DNA of 53,949 nucleotides from NCBI GenBank assembly GCA_013791785.1, contig VMTD01000122.1:1-53949 (forward strand). Reading direction: 5' to 3'. The position numbers and the translations under genes are program-made. Below are positions 26,235-34,854 of the stretch, in pieces. Source of the DNA: Methanobacteriota archaeon (lineage in GTDB: Archaea; Thermoplasmatota; Thermoplasmata; SG8-5). The notes under the pieces were generated by a model. That model was not told the DNA's origin. It made no database searches and saw only the letters and a list, made by a program, of their open reading frames with translations. The number at the start of each line of letters is the position of its first letter. The stretch's first letter is position 1.

Positions 26235-29200
26235 ATGAGCCTACGCGATGTAAAATATCAAACACAATATGTAACCGGTGTGGATAACCTGGTGAAGGAT
26301 TTCTATATTCCCACTTTGGAAAAAAGTGTCCTCTATCAGCGCAGAACAGGTTATTTCAATTCACGAGCGCTTGCTATGGCAGCGAGAGGTCTTTCTGGGC
26401 TGCTGAAGAACAATGGCAGGATGCAGTTGCTATGTAGCGTCCAGCTCGACAAATCAGAAGAGGAAGTTCTGCGGGACCCTGTGACATACCTGGAGAAGAT
26501 AGCGATAAATGTTCAGGAAGCATTAAAGCAACCATACGATGAACTTGAGAAACAGCGCCTTGGGCTGCTTGCACATCTGCTGGCTTCAGGTAAACTTGAA
26601 ATTAAGATTGCATACATTAAAGGTGGAATCTACCACGAAAAAGCTGGAATATTTACAGATTCTGAAGGAAATATAGTAGCTTTTAGTGGTTCTGGCAACG
26701 AAACACCTGGTGGTTGGCGGAACAATACAGAATCGTTCCATGCATTTACATCCTGGGATGATGACAGGCATATCCGCCCTGAGTTAAAAACATTTGACCG
26801 ACTATGGAACGGGAACGATCCCAGGACAACGGTGGTTCCGCTGCCTTTCGCAGTGGTTAAGGGCTTGTTAGAATTCAAAGATTATTTCAAAGAGGGATTA
26901 GACGACCCAATCGATCCTGCTGACTTTGGAGTTGAATTGACGAGAGGTTGGGAATGGACCCCTGAACTTGCGTTTGTTTTCGAGTCACAGCGGTTATGGA
27001 ACCACCGAGATTTCGCTTATGCGGAAACAGCCATAAGGCCGTTTGAACATCAGGATTATATTGCATCTAGCGTTCTGAAGAACTGGCCGCCCAGGTTTCT
27101 GTTTGCCGATGAAGTCGGATTGGGCAAGACCATCGAAGCTGGACTGGTCATCAAAGGCTTCATTGCAGCAGGCAGGGTGGATAGACTTGTCATACTGGCG
27201 CCTGCGAACGCCATGAAGCAGTGGCAGGAAGAATTACTGAATAAATTTGGGCTGGAGACATGGCGCTTGGATGGAAACTATGTTGTGGCTCCACAGACTG
27301 ACCCACACCGTCCGCCACGGAAGGAGAAGGTGGATGCAGTCAATCCGTTCCGCTCGAAACCATATCTTATAGTGAGCAGCCAGCTAATCAGAAGCGAGGA
27401 AAGGCTGGAGCAGATATGCCAATTGGAATATGATCTTATAATCCTGGATGAAGCTCATCATGCGAGAGCGAGTAATAATGCAGGAAGGAGAGAAGAGAAC
27501 AAACTTCTGCAAGCCATGGGGGAGCTGCGCTACAACACTCTGGGTCTTATCCTGATGACGGCTACGCCGATACAGTTGAGTCGCTTGGACCTTTGGGACC
27601 TGCTGGGAATCCTTGAATTACCTGGTAAATGGCAGGACCAGAACTCTTTCGATAGATTTTTCCAGATGATCAACGAACCTGAACCGGACTGGAAATTCCT
27701 GCTGGACATGGCGAATAGCGGCATACAGCAGGGCGGCTTTGACCAGAATGAAGAAGCAAAAGTTCTGAGAAATGATTATCCAAACATTGATGTGTATAAG
27801 CTCACGCACATTGTCAAGGAAAACGATTCTGCAGCTGTAAAAGAACTGTCCGAAGACGAGTTGAAAGGCCTCAAGGTCCTCCTTTTCCGATTGACCCCAG
27901 TAAGGCAGATGACCTACAGGCACACCAGGGAATTACTGAAGCGATACAGAAAAGAGGGCAAATTCAGCGGGAAGATAGCGGACAGGAATCCATCAAAGGA
28001 ACGTGTCGAGCTCCGAGGAACAGATGACGACCTGACAAGCGAGAGAGGACTGTATCATCGAATAGACCAGTATGTTAGAGTATACTATGCCAAATACGAT
28101 GGCGTGAGGAAAGGCATGGGCTTCCTGATGGAGGTTTATAGAAAGCGGTTAACATCCAGCTTTTATGCGATAAAACTCAGTCTTAAGAAAAGATATGACC
28201 GATTGGGCCAGGCCCTTGAAACAGGCGATTTCAGCATCATATTCAAGGAACTGGAAGAGGAGGAGGTCAGAGACCTTCTTCCGGACAACTTGATGGATGA
28301 GTTCATCGACGAAGAAGGTAAGGCAAAGACATCGGACAATGTTTCTACACTAAGAGATGTCGTAACGAAGGAATACGAGTATCTCGGGAATTTCATCAAC
28401 CATCTGAACGCGCTTACCACTGATACGAAAGCAGAGCACCTAGACATGCTCCTGGCCAACATTTTCGGAAGCGGCAAGAAGCAGGTGATAATATTCTCAC
28501 AATTCATGGACACGGTCAACTTCCTGCTAGACTATTTCAGAGCAAAATACGGGGAGAGGCTTGGCTCATATTCAGGGGACGGCGGCAAGTATTGGGATGG
28601 CAAGGAATGGAAGAAATGTTCGAAGCAGGAAATCCAGAACAAGTTCGCTGACCCGAACGATCGAATGGACCTTCTCATCTGCACAGATGCGGCCAGTGAA
28701 AGTTTAAACCTGCAGACCTGCGACACAGTCATTAATTATGATGTTCCTTGGAACCCGATGCGAATAGAGCAAAGAATAGGAAGGATAGACCGCATAGGCC
28801 AGGAATCTCCAATAGTGAATGTTTACACCATTTTCTACAAAGATTCCGTGGAGGAGAAGGCATATGACAGATGTCTGAAACGCATCGGTTATTTCAAGAC
28901 CACACTTGGACATCTACAACCTATTTTACAATCCACTGAACGGGCAATCAGGGACGCATCCCTGGCAAGAACACCAGAGGAAGAAGCAGCAATCATTGAA
29001 CGGATGGATAACGAATTTGAAATTATTGCTCAGACAGAAGAAGACCTCAGGATTGAACGATTGTTGAATTATTATACACCGCAGTTGCCTATGATGAAAT
29101 ATCGGGCCCCAGTCACACAACAGGAGTTGGAGAGTGTCATTGCACCCAGCTTGGAAGCAGCAGGCTGGCAGAAGAATGAAGCCGTGTGGAAAAGGGACGA

Positions 29201-29873
29201 AGTATCGATAACATTCGATCAAACATTCATGGACCGGAAAGGCGGCGAGGTGGAACTCGTTACACCCCATTCAAGCCTATCAAAATACATAGGCAATCTT
29301 CCCGAACTCCCAGAGAGTATCGGACATATCCACAGAATACAAATGTCTGGATTGGTTGGTTTTGCGGTTGAGGAAAACGGTAGGTTTTACATCGCCAACA
29401 ATCTATCTGATTTGAAATCTCCCAAAGGCGATTCATACCCCTCTTTGGAAGAAGCCAGGATGGGATTAAAGTATAAGATAAATGAACAACGACTACAATA
29501 TCTCGAAGCGGATAAGAAAGCCTGGGCAAACAGACGAGCCAACTGGGAAGTTAGAGTTAAAATGTATCTGGACAATGTTGCAAGATGGAGATGGAAGTCT
29601 GCACGGACCGAGGGTGCATTGGATAATTTCTCAGGTGAAACACTTGCTCAGGTCTGGAATAAATACCTCAATGACTCAGATAGAACTTTGACAAAACAGC
29701 TTGTGGATGTTGTCAGCTATAAACCCACATTCGATCCTGCCGAGAAGGGAAAGGGCCGCGTATCAGCTAAGAGTCCAAAGGACGCTAGGAAGGAGCAGTC
29801 GTTCCTGGATGACTTGGGGAGGATTACACAGAAGATTAACCTCAACGAGGAGCAACGGAAGGGAATTTTATAA
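26235..29873 (+). CDS. SNF2-family helicase with N-terminal phospholipase D-like nuclease domain
   Basis: 1212 residues. Residues about 130-165 hold the PLD motif YHEKAGIFTDSEGN...SGSGNETPGGW (H-x-K and the downstream Gly-Ser/Asn pair), so a nuclease domain precedes the motor. The SNF2 helicase follows: motif I DEVGLGKTIEAG (about 291-302), motif II DEAH (about 405-408), and C-terminal motifs SQFMDTV, TDAASESLNLQ and QRIGRIDRIGQ (about 845). The C-terminal 300 residues are unassigned. It is 9 bases behind the methylase, last gene of the operon. Combining helicase and nuclease makes it the likely effector that attacks unmodified DNA. Confidence 0.9.
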   Translation: MSLRDVKYQTQYVTGVDNLVKDFYIPTLEKSVLYQRRTGYFNSRALAMAARGLSGLLKNNGRMQLLCSVQLDKSEEEVLRDPVTYLEKIAINVQEALKQPYDELEKQRLGLLAHLLASGKLEIKIAYIKGGIYHEKAGIFTDSEGNIVAFSGSGNETPGGWRNNTESFHAFTSWDDDRHIRPELKTFDRLWNGNDPRTTVVPLPFAVVKGLLEFKDYFKEGLDDPIDPADFGVELTRGWEWTPELAFVFESQRLWNHRDFAYAETAIRPFEHQDYIASSVLKNWPPRFLFADEVGLGKTIEAGLVIKGFIAAGRVDRLVILAPANAMKQWQEELLNKFGLETWRLDGNYVVAPQTDPHRPPRKEKVDAVNPFRSKPYLIVSSQLIRSEERLEQICQLEYDLIILDEAHHARASNNAGRREENKLLQAMGELRYNTLGLILMTATPIQLSRLDLWDLLGILELPGKWQDQNSFDRFFQMINEPEPDWKFLLDMANSGIQQGGFDQNEEAKVLRNDYPNIDVYKLTHIVKENDSAAVKELSEDELKGLKVLLFRLTPVRQMTYRHTRELLKRYRKEGKFSGKIADRNPSKERVELRGTDDDLTSERGLYHRIDQYVRVYYAKYDGVRKGMGFLMEVYRKRLTSSFYAIKLSLKKRYDRLGQALETGDFSIIFKELEEEEVRDLLPDNLMDEFIDEEGKAKTSDNVSTLRDVVTKEYEYLGNFINHLNALTTDTKAEHLDMLLANIFGSGKKQVIIFSQFMDTVNFLLDYFRAKYGERLGSYSGDGGKYWDGKEWKKCSKQEIQNKFADPNDRMDLLICTDAASESLNLQTCDTVINYDVPWNPMRIEQRIGRIDRIGQESPIVNVYTIFYKDSVEEKAYDRCLKRIGYFKTTLGHLQPILQSTERAIRDASLARTPEEEAAIIERMDNEFEIIAQTEEDLRIERLLNYYTPQLPMMKYRAPVTQQELESVIAPSLEAAGWQKNEAVWKRDEVSITFDQTFMDRKGGEVELVTPHSSLSKYIGNLPELPESIGHIHRIQMSGLVGFAVEENGRFYIANNLSDLKSPKGDSYPSLEEARMGLKYKINEQRLQYLEADKKAWANRRANWEVRVKMYLDNVARWRWKSARTEGALDNFSGETLAQVWNKYLNDSDRTLTKQLVDVVSYKPTFDPAEKGKGRVSAKSPKDARKEQSFLDDLGRITQKINLNEEQRKGIL

Positions 29874-30008
29874 AAACACCTCAAGATGGCACTGGCTAAT
29901 CAGCATCGTCTCGTGGGGATGCCCCCAACATTGGCCCGACAGAGGCATCATTCCCGGAGGGGTCGAGGGTGTGGGGGCGATATGTCGAAAATCTGATATG
30001 GTATTAAC

Positions 30009-30021
30009 CATAATTTTATAA
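30009..30021 (+). promoter_or_regulatory. BoxA-like site after the defence operon
   Basis: TAATTTTATAAAT predicts a start near 30040, just before the small frame at 30065 and the HTH gene at 30225. Confidence 0.45.
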
Positions 30022-30064
30022 ATGAGGGAATGGTATCACTATCTGAGTAGAGACGGATGGTGAA

Positions 30065-30199
30065 ATGCAAGACAACCCCGAGAAGCAGGCCCGCGTGAAG
30101 GCGCTGGAAAGGGAGATTGACCTGTTGGTGTATGAACTGTATGGGCTGACGGAGGAGGAGATTGGGGTGGTGGAGGGGGAGAAATCGGTAAGAAATTAG
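30065..30199 (+). pseudogene. Detached C-terminal tail of an Eco57I/TaqI-type restriction-modification enzyme
   Basis: 44 codons read VKALEREIDLLVYELYGLTE then EEIGVVEGE. The phrase IDxLVYELYGLTEEEIxxVE is the hallmark last helix pair of type IIG/Eco57I methylase-endonucleases. Nothing of the remaining ~900 residues is present upstream, so this is a remnant, or a short stand-alone domain that has kept its start codon. It is 25 bases before the HTH gene. Confidence 0.6.
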
Positions 30200-30224
30200 C
30201 GGAGATTGAGAAGGAATTGGGAAA

Positions 30225-30821
30225 ATGAAAAAGAAAGATAGTAGAGTGTTTGATTACAATATAGAAATGGAATTTGCATTTGCTACAGTGCTTGGAGAAT
30301 CTGTGTATAATAACGCTGGCCTTTATGACGATCCAAAATATGTTAAAAAGGATTTTTTAAGATGGATAAATTCAATTGAAAAAAGAATAATTGAACTCAC
30401 TGAATATGACGAGAGACTATTATTGCTGACAACTATACATTTGGATAGGATTAAAGAAAATCTCAAAAAAATATCAACGGAATATGTTGAATGGGAGATA
30501 ATTTCTGACATGATAGCCCTTATCAGTAATTTACTGGGATATGACTTTCTGGGTGAAATCAATCATCATGCATTCTTTTATCAAGATAAATTTCAAATGG
30601 AGCATACTGAAAGGGAGATGAGTGGAAGAAGAGTTATGGAGGATTGGAAATGGGGCGACCAGAATCTTCAGAATTATCAAGTTGATATTGTAATGTCACT
30701 AAAAGAAAAAGGCCTTACACAATTTCAAATATCTCGAATCATGAATATTAGCCAGTACAAAGTTAAAAAATTACTAAAGGCAAATACAAATGTCGATGAA
30801 ACCTCATCTGATACTCAATAA
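30225..30821 (+). CDS. Unknown protein with C-terminal helix-turn-helix
   Basis: 198 residues, A/T-rich, family not recognised. The last 50 residues, VDIVMSLKEKGLTQFQISRI followed by MNISQYKVKKLLKAN, form a clear helix-turn-helix (MerR/resolvase-like spacing). The N-terminal 140 residues are helical and charged. A weak site AAGGAATTGG precedes the ATG. Its position directly after the four-gene defence operon suggests a regulator of it or of the following ATPase pair. Confidence 0.6.
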   Translation: MKKKDSRVFDYNIEMEFAFATVLGESVYNNAGLYDDPKYVKKDFLRWINSIEKRIIELTEYDERLLLLTTIHLDRIKENLKKISTEYVEWEIISDMIALISNLLGYDFLGEINHHAFFYQDKFQMEHTEREMSGRRVMEDWKWGDQNLQNYQVDIVMSLKEKGLTQFQISRIMNISQYKVKKLLKANTNVDETSSDTQ

Positions 30822-31185
30822 CCTGATTTCAAACCAGCCAAACCACTTATGATTATCGAGCATGCTCACCCGGAGTTTTTCTATTGATGAATTTTTCTTT
30901 TTGCGGAGGGTGAGCCGGCGCAGAAAAATCTTACAAAAAGAAAAACTCGCGTGGGAGGTGTTTAAATCGGCATTTAACCCGACCCCAGGGCTCCAACACC
31001 GGCCAACCGCCCACCACACCACGGCACCCAGCCTCTGTTCCGAACCACTGTTCGGATACCGATAAAAGCTCTTGCAAGGCTACGTCTCTTTCTAACTTCG
31101 ATCACCAATATCACAGAACTTCACGCAGTTCCGCCCGCACCCCCCTCAGCCTTCGACCCCCAATTACCCCCCGCCCACCCCTGCC
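30822..31185. repeat. Repeat-rich intergenic region with nested inverted repeats
   Basis: No gene. Nested arms: GCTCACCC (30864-30871) with GGGTGAGC (30908-30915), and GAGTTTTTCT (30873-30882) with AGAAAAACTC (30939-30948), giving overlapping possible folds. Then a GC-rich tract related to the ends of the palindrome family (AACCCGACCCCAGGGCTCC, about 30977). The rest is C-rich without coding signs. Confidence 0.55.
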
Positions 31186-31325
31186 CCCCATCCCTCGATT
31201 AAACGCCCCGGCTGCGAGGTATTCGCCCTATTCTTTCATGATAGGATACATAACACGAAGGTTGAAAGAGCCAGCCAGACTGTGAAATCCCACACCGGCC
31301 CAGGCAATCATGCCCCGCCTGAATT
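31186..31325 (+). repeat. Interspersed repeat module 1 (copy 1)
   Basis: About 140 bases including GCGAGGTATTCGCCCT, TAACACGAAGGTTGAA and CTGTGAAATCCCACACCGGCC. The same order recurs at 34700-34845 and, decayed, at 36797-36840. It is followed directly by palindrome module 2. Confidence 0.75.
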
Positions 31326-31360
31326 GGAACATTTTGACATCTGGAGGACGGGGTACTCGC

Positions 31361-31480
31361 CATCGAATCCGGAACATTCGATGTCGTGTGACGGATTCCC
31401 GCATCATCCTTTTAAAGCCTCGCCTGTAAGGGCGGGGTTAGTGTAAACCGGCGCTCAACCCGGCCCCGGGGCTATGGCAC
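31361..31480 (+). repeat. Palindrome module 2 (copy 1)
   Basis: CATCGAAT, 7-base loop, ATTCGATG, then TCGTGTGAC, ATTCCCGCATCATCCTTTTA, then a hairpin GCCTCGCC-TGTAAG-GGCGGGG and AACCGGCGCTCAACCCGGCC. The hairpin resembles subterminal hairpins of IS200/IS605 elements. Copies at 33932-34060, 36861-36950 and 44460-44575. The remaining sequence to 31776 holds C-rich DNA without a supported gene. Confidence 0.75.
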
Positions 31481-31720
31481 CGGCCTTATCCCAACTTGTC
31501 CCATTCAACCGCCCACCACACCCTCCGGCACCGGGGACCAACCACCGCGTCCTCCGAGACCAAACCAATTTCCCTGGGCTTCACGCACTTCCAGCCTACC
31601 CGTCCGTCCATGCGCCCCCATACCCAAACCAACAAGCTCTATTTTTGGATAAAATTAGCGAGATTTATGCGTCAAAGTAGAATTTATCACGTATTTCGCA
31701 CATAGAATTAAATACGGTTA

Positions 31721-31729
31721 GTTTTATAC
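31721..31729 (+). promoter_or_regulatory. BoxA of the AAA/RloB pair
   Basis: GTTTTATAC; expected start near 31750, leader about 26 bases containing the site GGGGTG (31766-31771). Confidence 0.5.
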
Positions 31730-31776
31730 CCTGAAATTGTGAATAATTCACATAAACAAAGATTTGGGGTGTAAAT

Positions 31777-33015
31777 ATGCTGGTCGAAATAAGCATCGAG
31801 AACTTTCTTTCAATAAAGGACGAGGTAACCTTGAGCATGGTGGCTTCAAAGGACAAATCTTTCATGGATAACACAATCAAATCTAAACCGTTAAAAAAGG
31901 ATAGATTACTCCGAAGTGCTGCCATATATGGGGCAAATGCATCTGGAAAATCGAATGTTCTCAAAGCATTGAGTTATATAAAAAGACTTGTACAAACATC
32001 ACATAATTACCAAAGCGATACGAAAATCAAGTACTCACCATTCAAGCTGGACAAAAAATGTAGAAACAAACCGAGCAAATTTCAAATCATTTTCATAAAA
32101 AACGACATCAAATACATTTATGGTTTATCGGTCACTGATGTAAAGGTTGTGGATGAATACTTATATTACTATCCTGGTGGCAGAAAATCACAGATATTCG
32201 ATAGAAAAGATACTACTACGTTCACGTTCAAGGTAGATAAAAAGGACCAAGATTTCTTTGCTGATAAAACTCTGGGTAATGTCTTATATCTCTCAAGGGC
32301 AACACAGTTGAATTACAACAGAACAAAAGAGGCATATAACTGGTTCATTGAAAACCTAATGACGGTTAGTCCAGATAATCCAAGATTGCAAGAGTTGAGT
32401 ATAAATTTACTGAATGATAATAATACGAAAGATTTAATTCGTAATGCGATGATACGGGCAGATGTTGGAATAGAGGAAATCAATGCTCGAATTATTAAAT
32501 TCAATTATGATCAATTGCCAAGTGACATTCCAGAGAATTTAAAAAAATTAATGGCAGAACCGGATGTTACGTGGATGACACCAGAAATTAAGACCATTCA
32601 CAAAGGTGTATCATTTGATTTCTCAGAGGAATCGGAAGGAACAATAAGAGTTTTTGATATAATTGGATGCTGGATAAAAGCACTCAAAGATGGAAAAGTC
32701 CTCGTTGTTGACGAATTGGAAATAAAATTACATCCTCACTTATGTAGTTACTTAGTGACATTGTTTCATGATTCAAGCCAGAACAAAAACAATGCCCAAT
32801 TAATTTTCTCAACCCACAATGTCTATCTACTGGAACAAGATATTTTCAGAAGAGACCAAATATGGTTCACCGAAAAAATTCCAGAAACGGGTCAAACAGA
32901 TTTGTATTCCTTATGGGAGTTCAGCCCCAGAAAGGACAAGAATCTAAAAATTGGGTACCTTACAGGAAGATATGGTGCTTTACCTTTCATTCAAAATAAA
33001 GGGTTAATTTCATGA
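31777..33015 (+). CDS. AAA_15/OLD-type ATPase (RloA/AriA-like)
   Basis: 412 residues. The N-terminus MLVEISIENFLSIKDEVTLS and Walker A GANASGKSN (about 52-60) are the ABC-like ATPase start of the OLD/AAA_15 family. The C-terminal part has Walker B VLVVDELE (about 308-315) and the switch IFSTHNVYLL. There is no TOPRIM domain in this protein; it is encoded separately by the next gene, as in RloAB and PARIS systems. A 4-base overlap implies coupling. A/T-rich. In characterised relatives the ATPase sequesters or activates the nuclease partner on phage cues. Confidence 0.85.
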   Translation: MLVEISIENFLSIKDEVTLSMVASKDKSFMDNTIKSKPLKKDRLLRSAAIYGANASGKSNVLKALSYIKRLVQTSHNYQSDTKIKYSPFKLDKKCRNKPSKFQIIFIKNDIKYIYGLSVTDVKVVDEYLYYYPGGRKSQIFDRKDTTTFTFKVDKKDQDFFADKTLGNVLYLSRATQLNYNRTKEAYNWFIENLMTVSPDNPRLQELSINLLNDNNTKDLIRNAMIRADVGIEEINARIIKFNYDQLPSDIPENLKKLMAEPDVTWMTPEIKTIHKGVSFDFSEESEGTIRVFDIIGCWIKALKDGKVLVVDELEIKLHPHLCSYLVTLFHDSSQNKNNAQLIFSTHNVYLLEQDIFRRDQIWFTEKIPETGQTDLYSLWEFSPRKDKNLKIGYLTGRYGALPFIQNKGLIS

Positions 33016-33662
33016 GAGACTATATTTCACGAAGAAAAGGAATTCGAAAATGGGCACACAAATATGTAATAGTGTGTGAAGGAGAAAAAGATGAAATTGA
33101 CTATTTTGACGGCTTCAGTACTAGGGATAGTGGAATAAAAATTATGGCGATGCACGGTAAATGCACAGATCCCAAACACATTATTGAATTCGCTATTGAA
33201 CAAAAAAAGAAAAATGAACTGGACTTAGGAAATGGAGATGGCATCTGGTGTGTTTTTGACGTTGATGAAAATCAAAATCGAGAACTGCAAGAAGCAAAAG
33301 CCAATGCAAAACGAAAGGATATAAAAACGGCATTGTCCAATCCATGTTTTGAATTGTGGCTCTTGCTTCACGATGAAGATATTAATGCCTCATTTTCAAG
33401 AACAGAAATTAAAAGGAAATTAAAAAGGTATATTCCTGATTATAAGGAAATAGATGATTTAAAAATAAAACTGGATGTTAAATTACCTGTGGCAATCGAG
33501 AGAGCCAAACGAAAAAAAGAGGTTAGAGAAAGAGATGGCGTTGAAATTTACTCGAAAGAGAGCAACCCAGTCACAGAAGTTTATGAAGTTGTTGAAGAAA
33601 TTGTAAAAGTGTCTAAGAAGAACATATCTGAAATAAAAAAACAGCGGTTGAAAAGAAGATGA
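33012..33662 (+). CDS. RloB-like TOPRIM protein
   Basis: 216 residues. YVIVCEGEKDEIDYFDGF (about 18-35) contains the TOPRIM glutamate, and WCVFDVDENQN (about 80-90) has the DxD-type acidic pair. LSNPCFELWLLLHDED is the RloB landmark. The C-terminal third is a lysine-rich helix. Predicted metal-dependent nuclease effector of the pair, probably a tRNA or DNA nuclease by analogy with RloB/AriB/OLD. It overlaps the ATPase by 4 bases. Confidence 0.83.
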   Translation: MRDYISRRKGIRKWAHKYVIVCEGEKDEIDYFDGFSTRDSGIKIMAMHGKCTDPKHIIEFAIEQKKKNELDLGNGDGIWCVFDVDENQNRELQEAKANAKRKDIKTALSNPCFELWLLLHDEDINASFSRTEIKRKLKRYIPDYKEIDDLKIKLDVKLPVAIERAKRKKEVRERDGVEIYSKESNPVTEVYEVVEEIVKVSKKNISEIKKQRLKRR

Positions 33663-33900
33663 GCAATTATTAGTGTAATATCTTGAATAAAATCGAGTGT
33701 TATTTTATGTAGGTACGACACCTTAATTTTCATCGACCGTGCCATCAGCCGCGCAGCCGTCGCCAAGCCCGGCCCCGTGGGCTCCCACATCAGGGCAAGC
33801 TGGGCGAGAAAGCCGGAAGGCGTATTGGACTAAGGATAAGGCGGTGAATCGCGCCCCCACCAGCCCCCTCGGCTCCATAGCTCCTTCCAGCCCCCTCCAT
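33663..33900. other. Intergenic, C-rich, no supported gene
   Basis: After the RloB stop the sequence becomes GC-rich (about 33740 onward) with a frame that has no start signal and no similarity; it leads into repeat module 2. Confidence 0.4.
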
Positions 33901-33902
33901 CA

Positions 33903-34060
33903 TGCCCAGCCTGTGAGGGCGGGGTTTTCAGCATCGAATTATCCGAATTCGATGTCGTGTGACACGATTCCCACATCATCCTTTTAAAGCCTCGCCTGTA
34001 AGGGCGGGGTTAGCTTAAATCGGCGCTCAACCCGGCCCCAGGGCTCCGGCACCGGCCATC
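33903..34060 (+). repeat. Palindrome module 2 (copy 2, most complete)
   Basis: A first hairpin (CCCAGCCTGTGAGGGCGGGG) precedes CATCGAATT-ATCCG-AATTCGATG (33932-33954), then TCGTGTGACA, ATTCCCACATCATCCTTTTA, the second hairpin at about 33989-34015 and the terminal ATCGGCGCTCAACCCGGCCC. The sequence from 34061 to 34174 is C-rich and non-coding. Confidence 0.8.
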
Positions 34061-34174
34061 CGCCCCCAACACCGCTTCCAGCCTACCCGATACAGCGTTT
34101 TGTCCCGGCCACCCTCTCCGAAGCTGGTCCCGCACCACCATTCGCCCCGGAACCGCCCCGGGTTCGGCCCCCAT

Positions 34175-34599
34175 CTACTGCGCGATGGTTTTCTCTACCC
34201 GGGCGACCACATAAGGGTATGAACCCCCAAGGTGCTGGCGTGAAGGTATCGCATTTTGCGACACCATGACATTCACCTCCTCATCTGTAAGCCGGAACAT
34301 GAACTTAGATTTTAGATATTTGCTGGCAGAATGCCCAACCGTATTTTAGAACTTAGATTTTAGATTTTAGATATTTGCAGGAATATGCAACGCCGTCAAT
34401 CCGTCGTAAATCTACAATCGTTATCATCTGAAGGAAATCTGGTTATGTTCCTTTTCACCTGTCCTCTCAATCTGACGGATTTCACCTCATATAATTCAGC
34501 CAAGTCCCGATCAAGCATTACCTGAACTCCGCGTATCGTGTGTATCCTGTTCTGGATGTCTTCCTTAAAGGTCAATTCGCTGTCGGATGTCTCGCTCAT
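34175..34599 (-). pseudogene. ORF6N (KilA-N-like) domain gene split by an A/T-rich element
   Basis: From ATG 34599 the frame reads NRIHTIRGVQVMLDRDLAEL...VKRNITRFPSD, the ORF6N domain start found in phage and mobile-element DNA-binding proteins. It runs into a heptamer element at about 34425. On the far side of the element (34303 downward) the same strand continues FMFRLTDEEVNVMVSQNA...SYPYV, the next residues of the same domain (family consensus RFPxDFMFxLT...), then breaks off and stops at 34175. So one gene is disrupted by an insertion of about 122 bases and has also lost its 3' end. Confidence 0.8.
34304..34425 (-). mobile_element. Heptamer A/T-rich element inserted in ORF6N (copy 3)
   Basis: Boundaries follow from the two ORF6N halves. 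On the plus strand it starts CTTAGATTTTAGATATTTGC, repeats that phrase once, then carries GCAACGCCGTCAATCCGTCG, CTACAATCGTTATC. It has no gene. The core matches copy 2 at 9487-9510 nearly base for base. No clear target duplication is visible. Confidence 0.75.
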
Positions 34600-34699
34600 A
34601 AGTTCTTACCCGCCTAGTAATCACTATGTGGCCAGCATATATATACAGGTAGAGAAGGTCGGTGAAAGTATTACGGGTGCGTCGCCACCACCCGATACC

Positions 34700-34845
34700 C
34701 CCCCCCATCCCCCGATCAACGCCCTGGTTGCGAGGTATTCGCCCTGCCGTTTCATGCTGTGGAACCATAACACGAAGGTTGAATGAGGCAGCCAGGCTGT
34801 GAAATCCCACACCGGCCAACCCGACCATGCCCTGTCTGATTTCTA
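34700..34845 (+). repeat. Interspersed repeat module 1 (copy 2)
   Basis: Same order as at 31186-31325 (GCGAGGTATTCGCCCT, ATAACACGAAGGTTGAA, CTGTGAAATCCCACACCGGCC). It ends 10 bases before the nucleotidyltransferase gene end, and here module 2 does not follow. Confidence 0.75.
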
Positions 34846-34854
34846 TTGCTTTAA

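Noticed and set aside
19877-30821. PglZ or BrxA homologue
   Set aside because: No alkaline-phosphatase-like frame of suitable size is present in the operon or its flanks.
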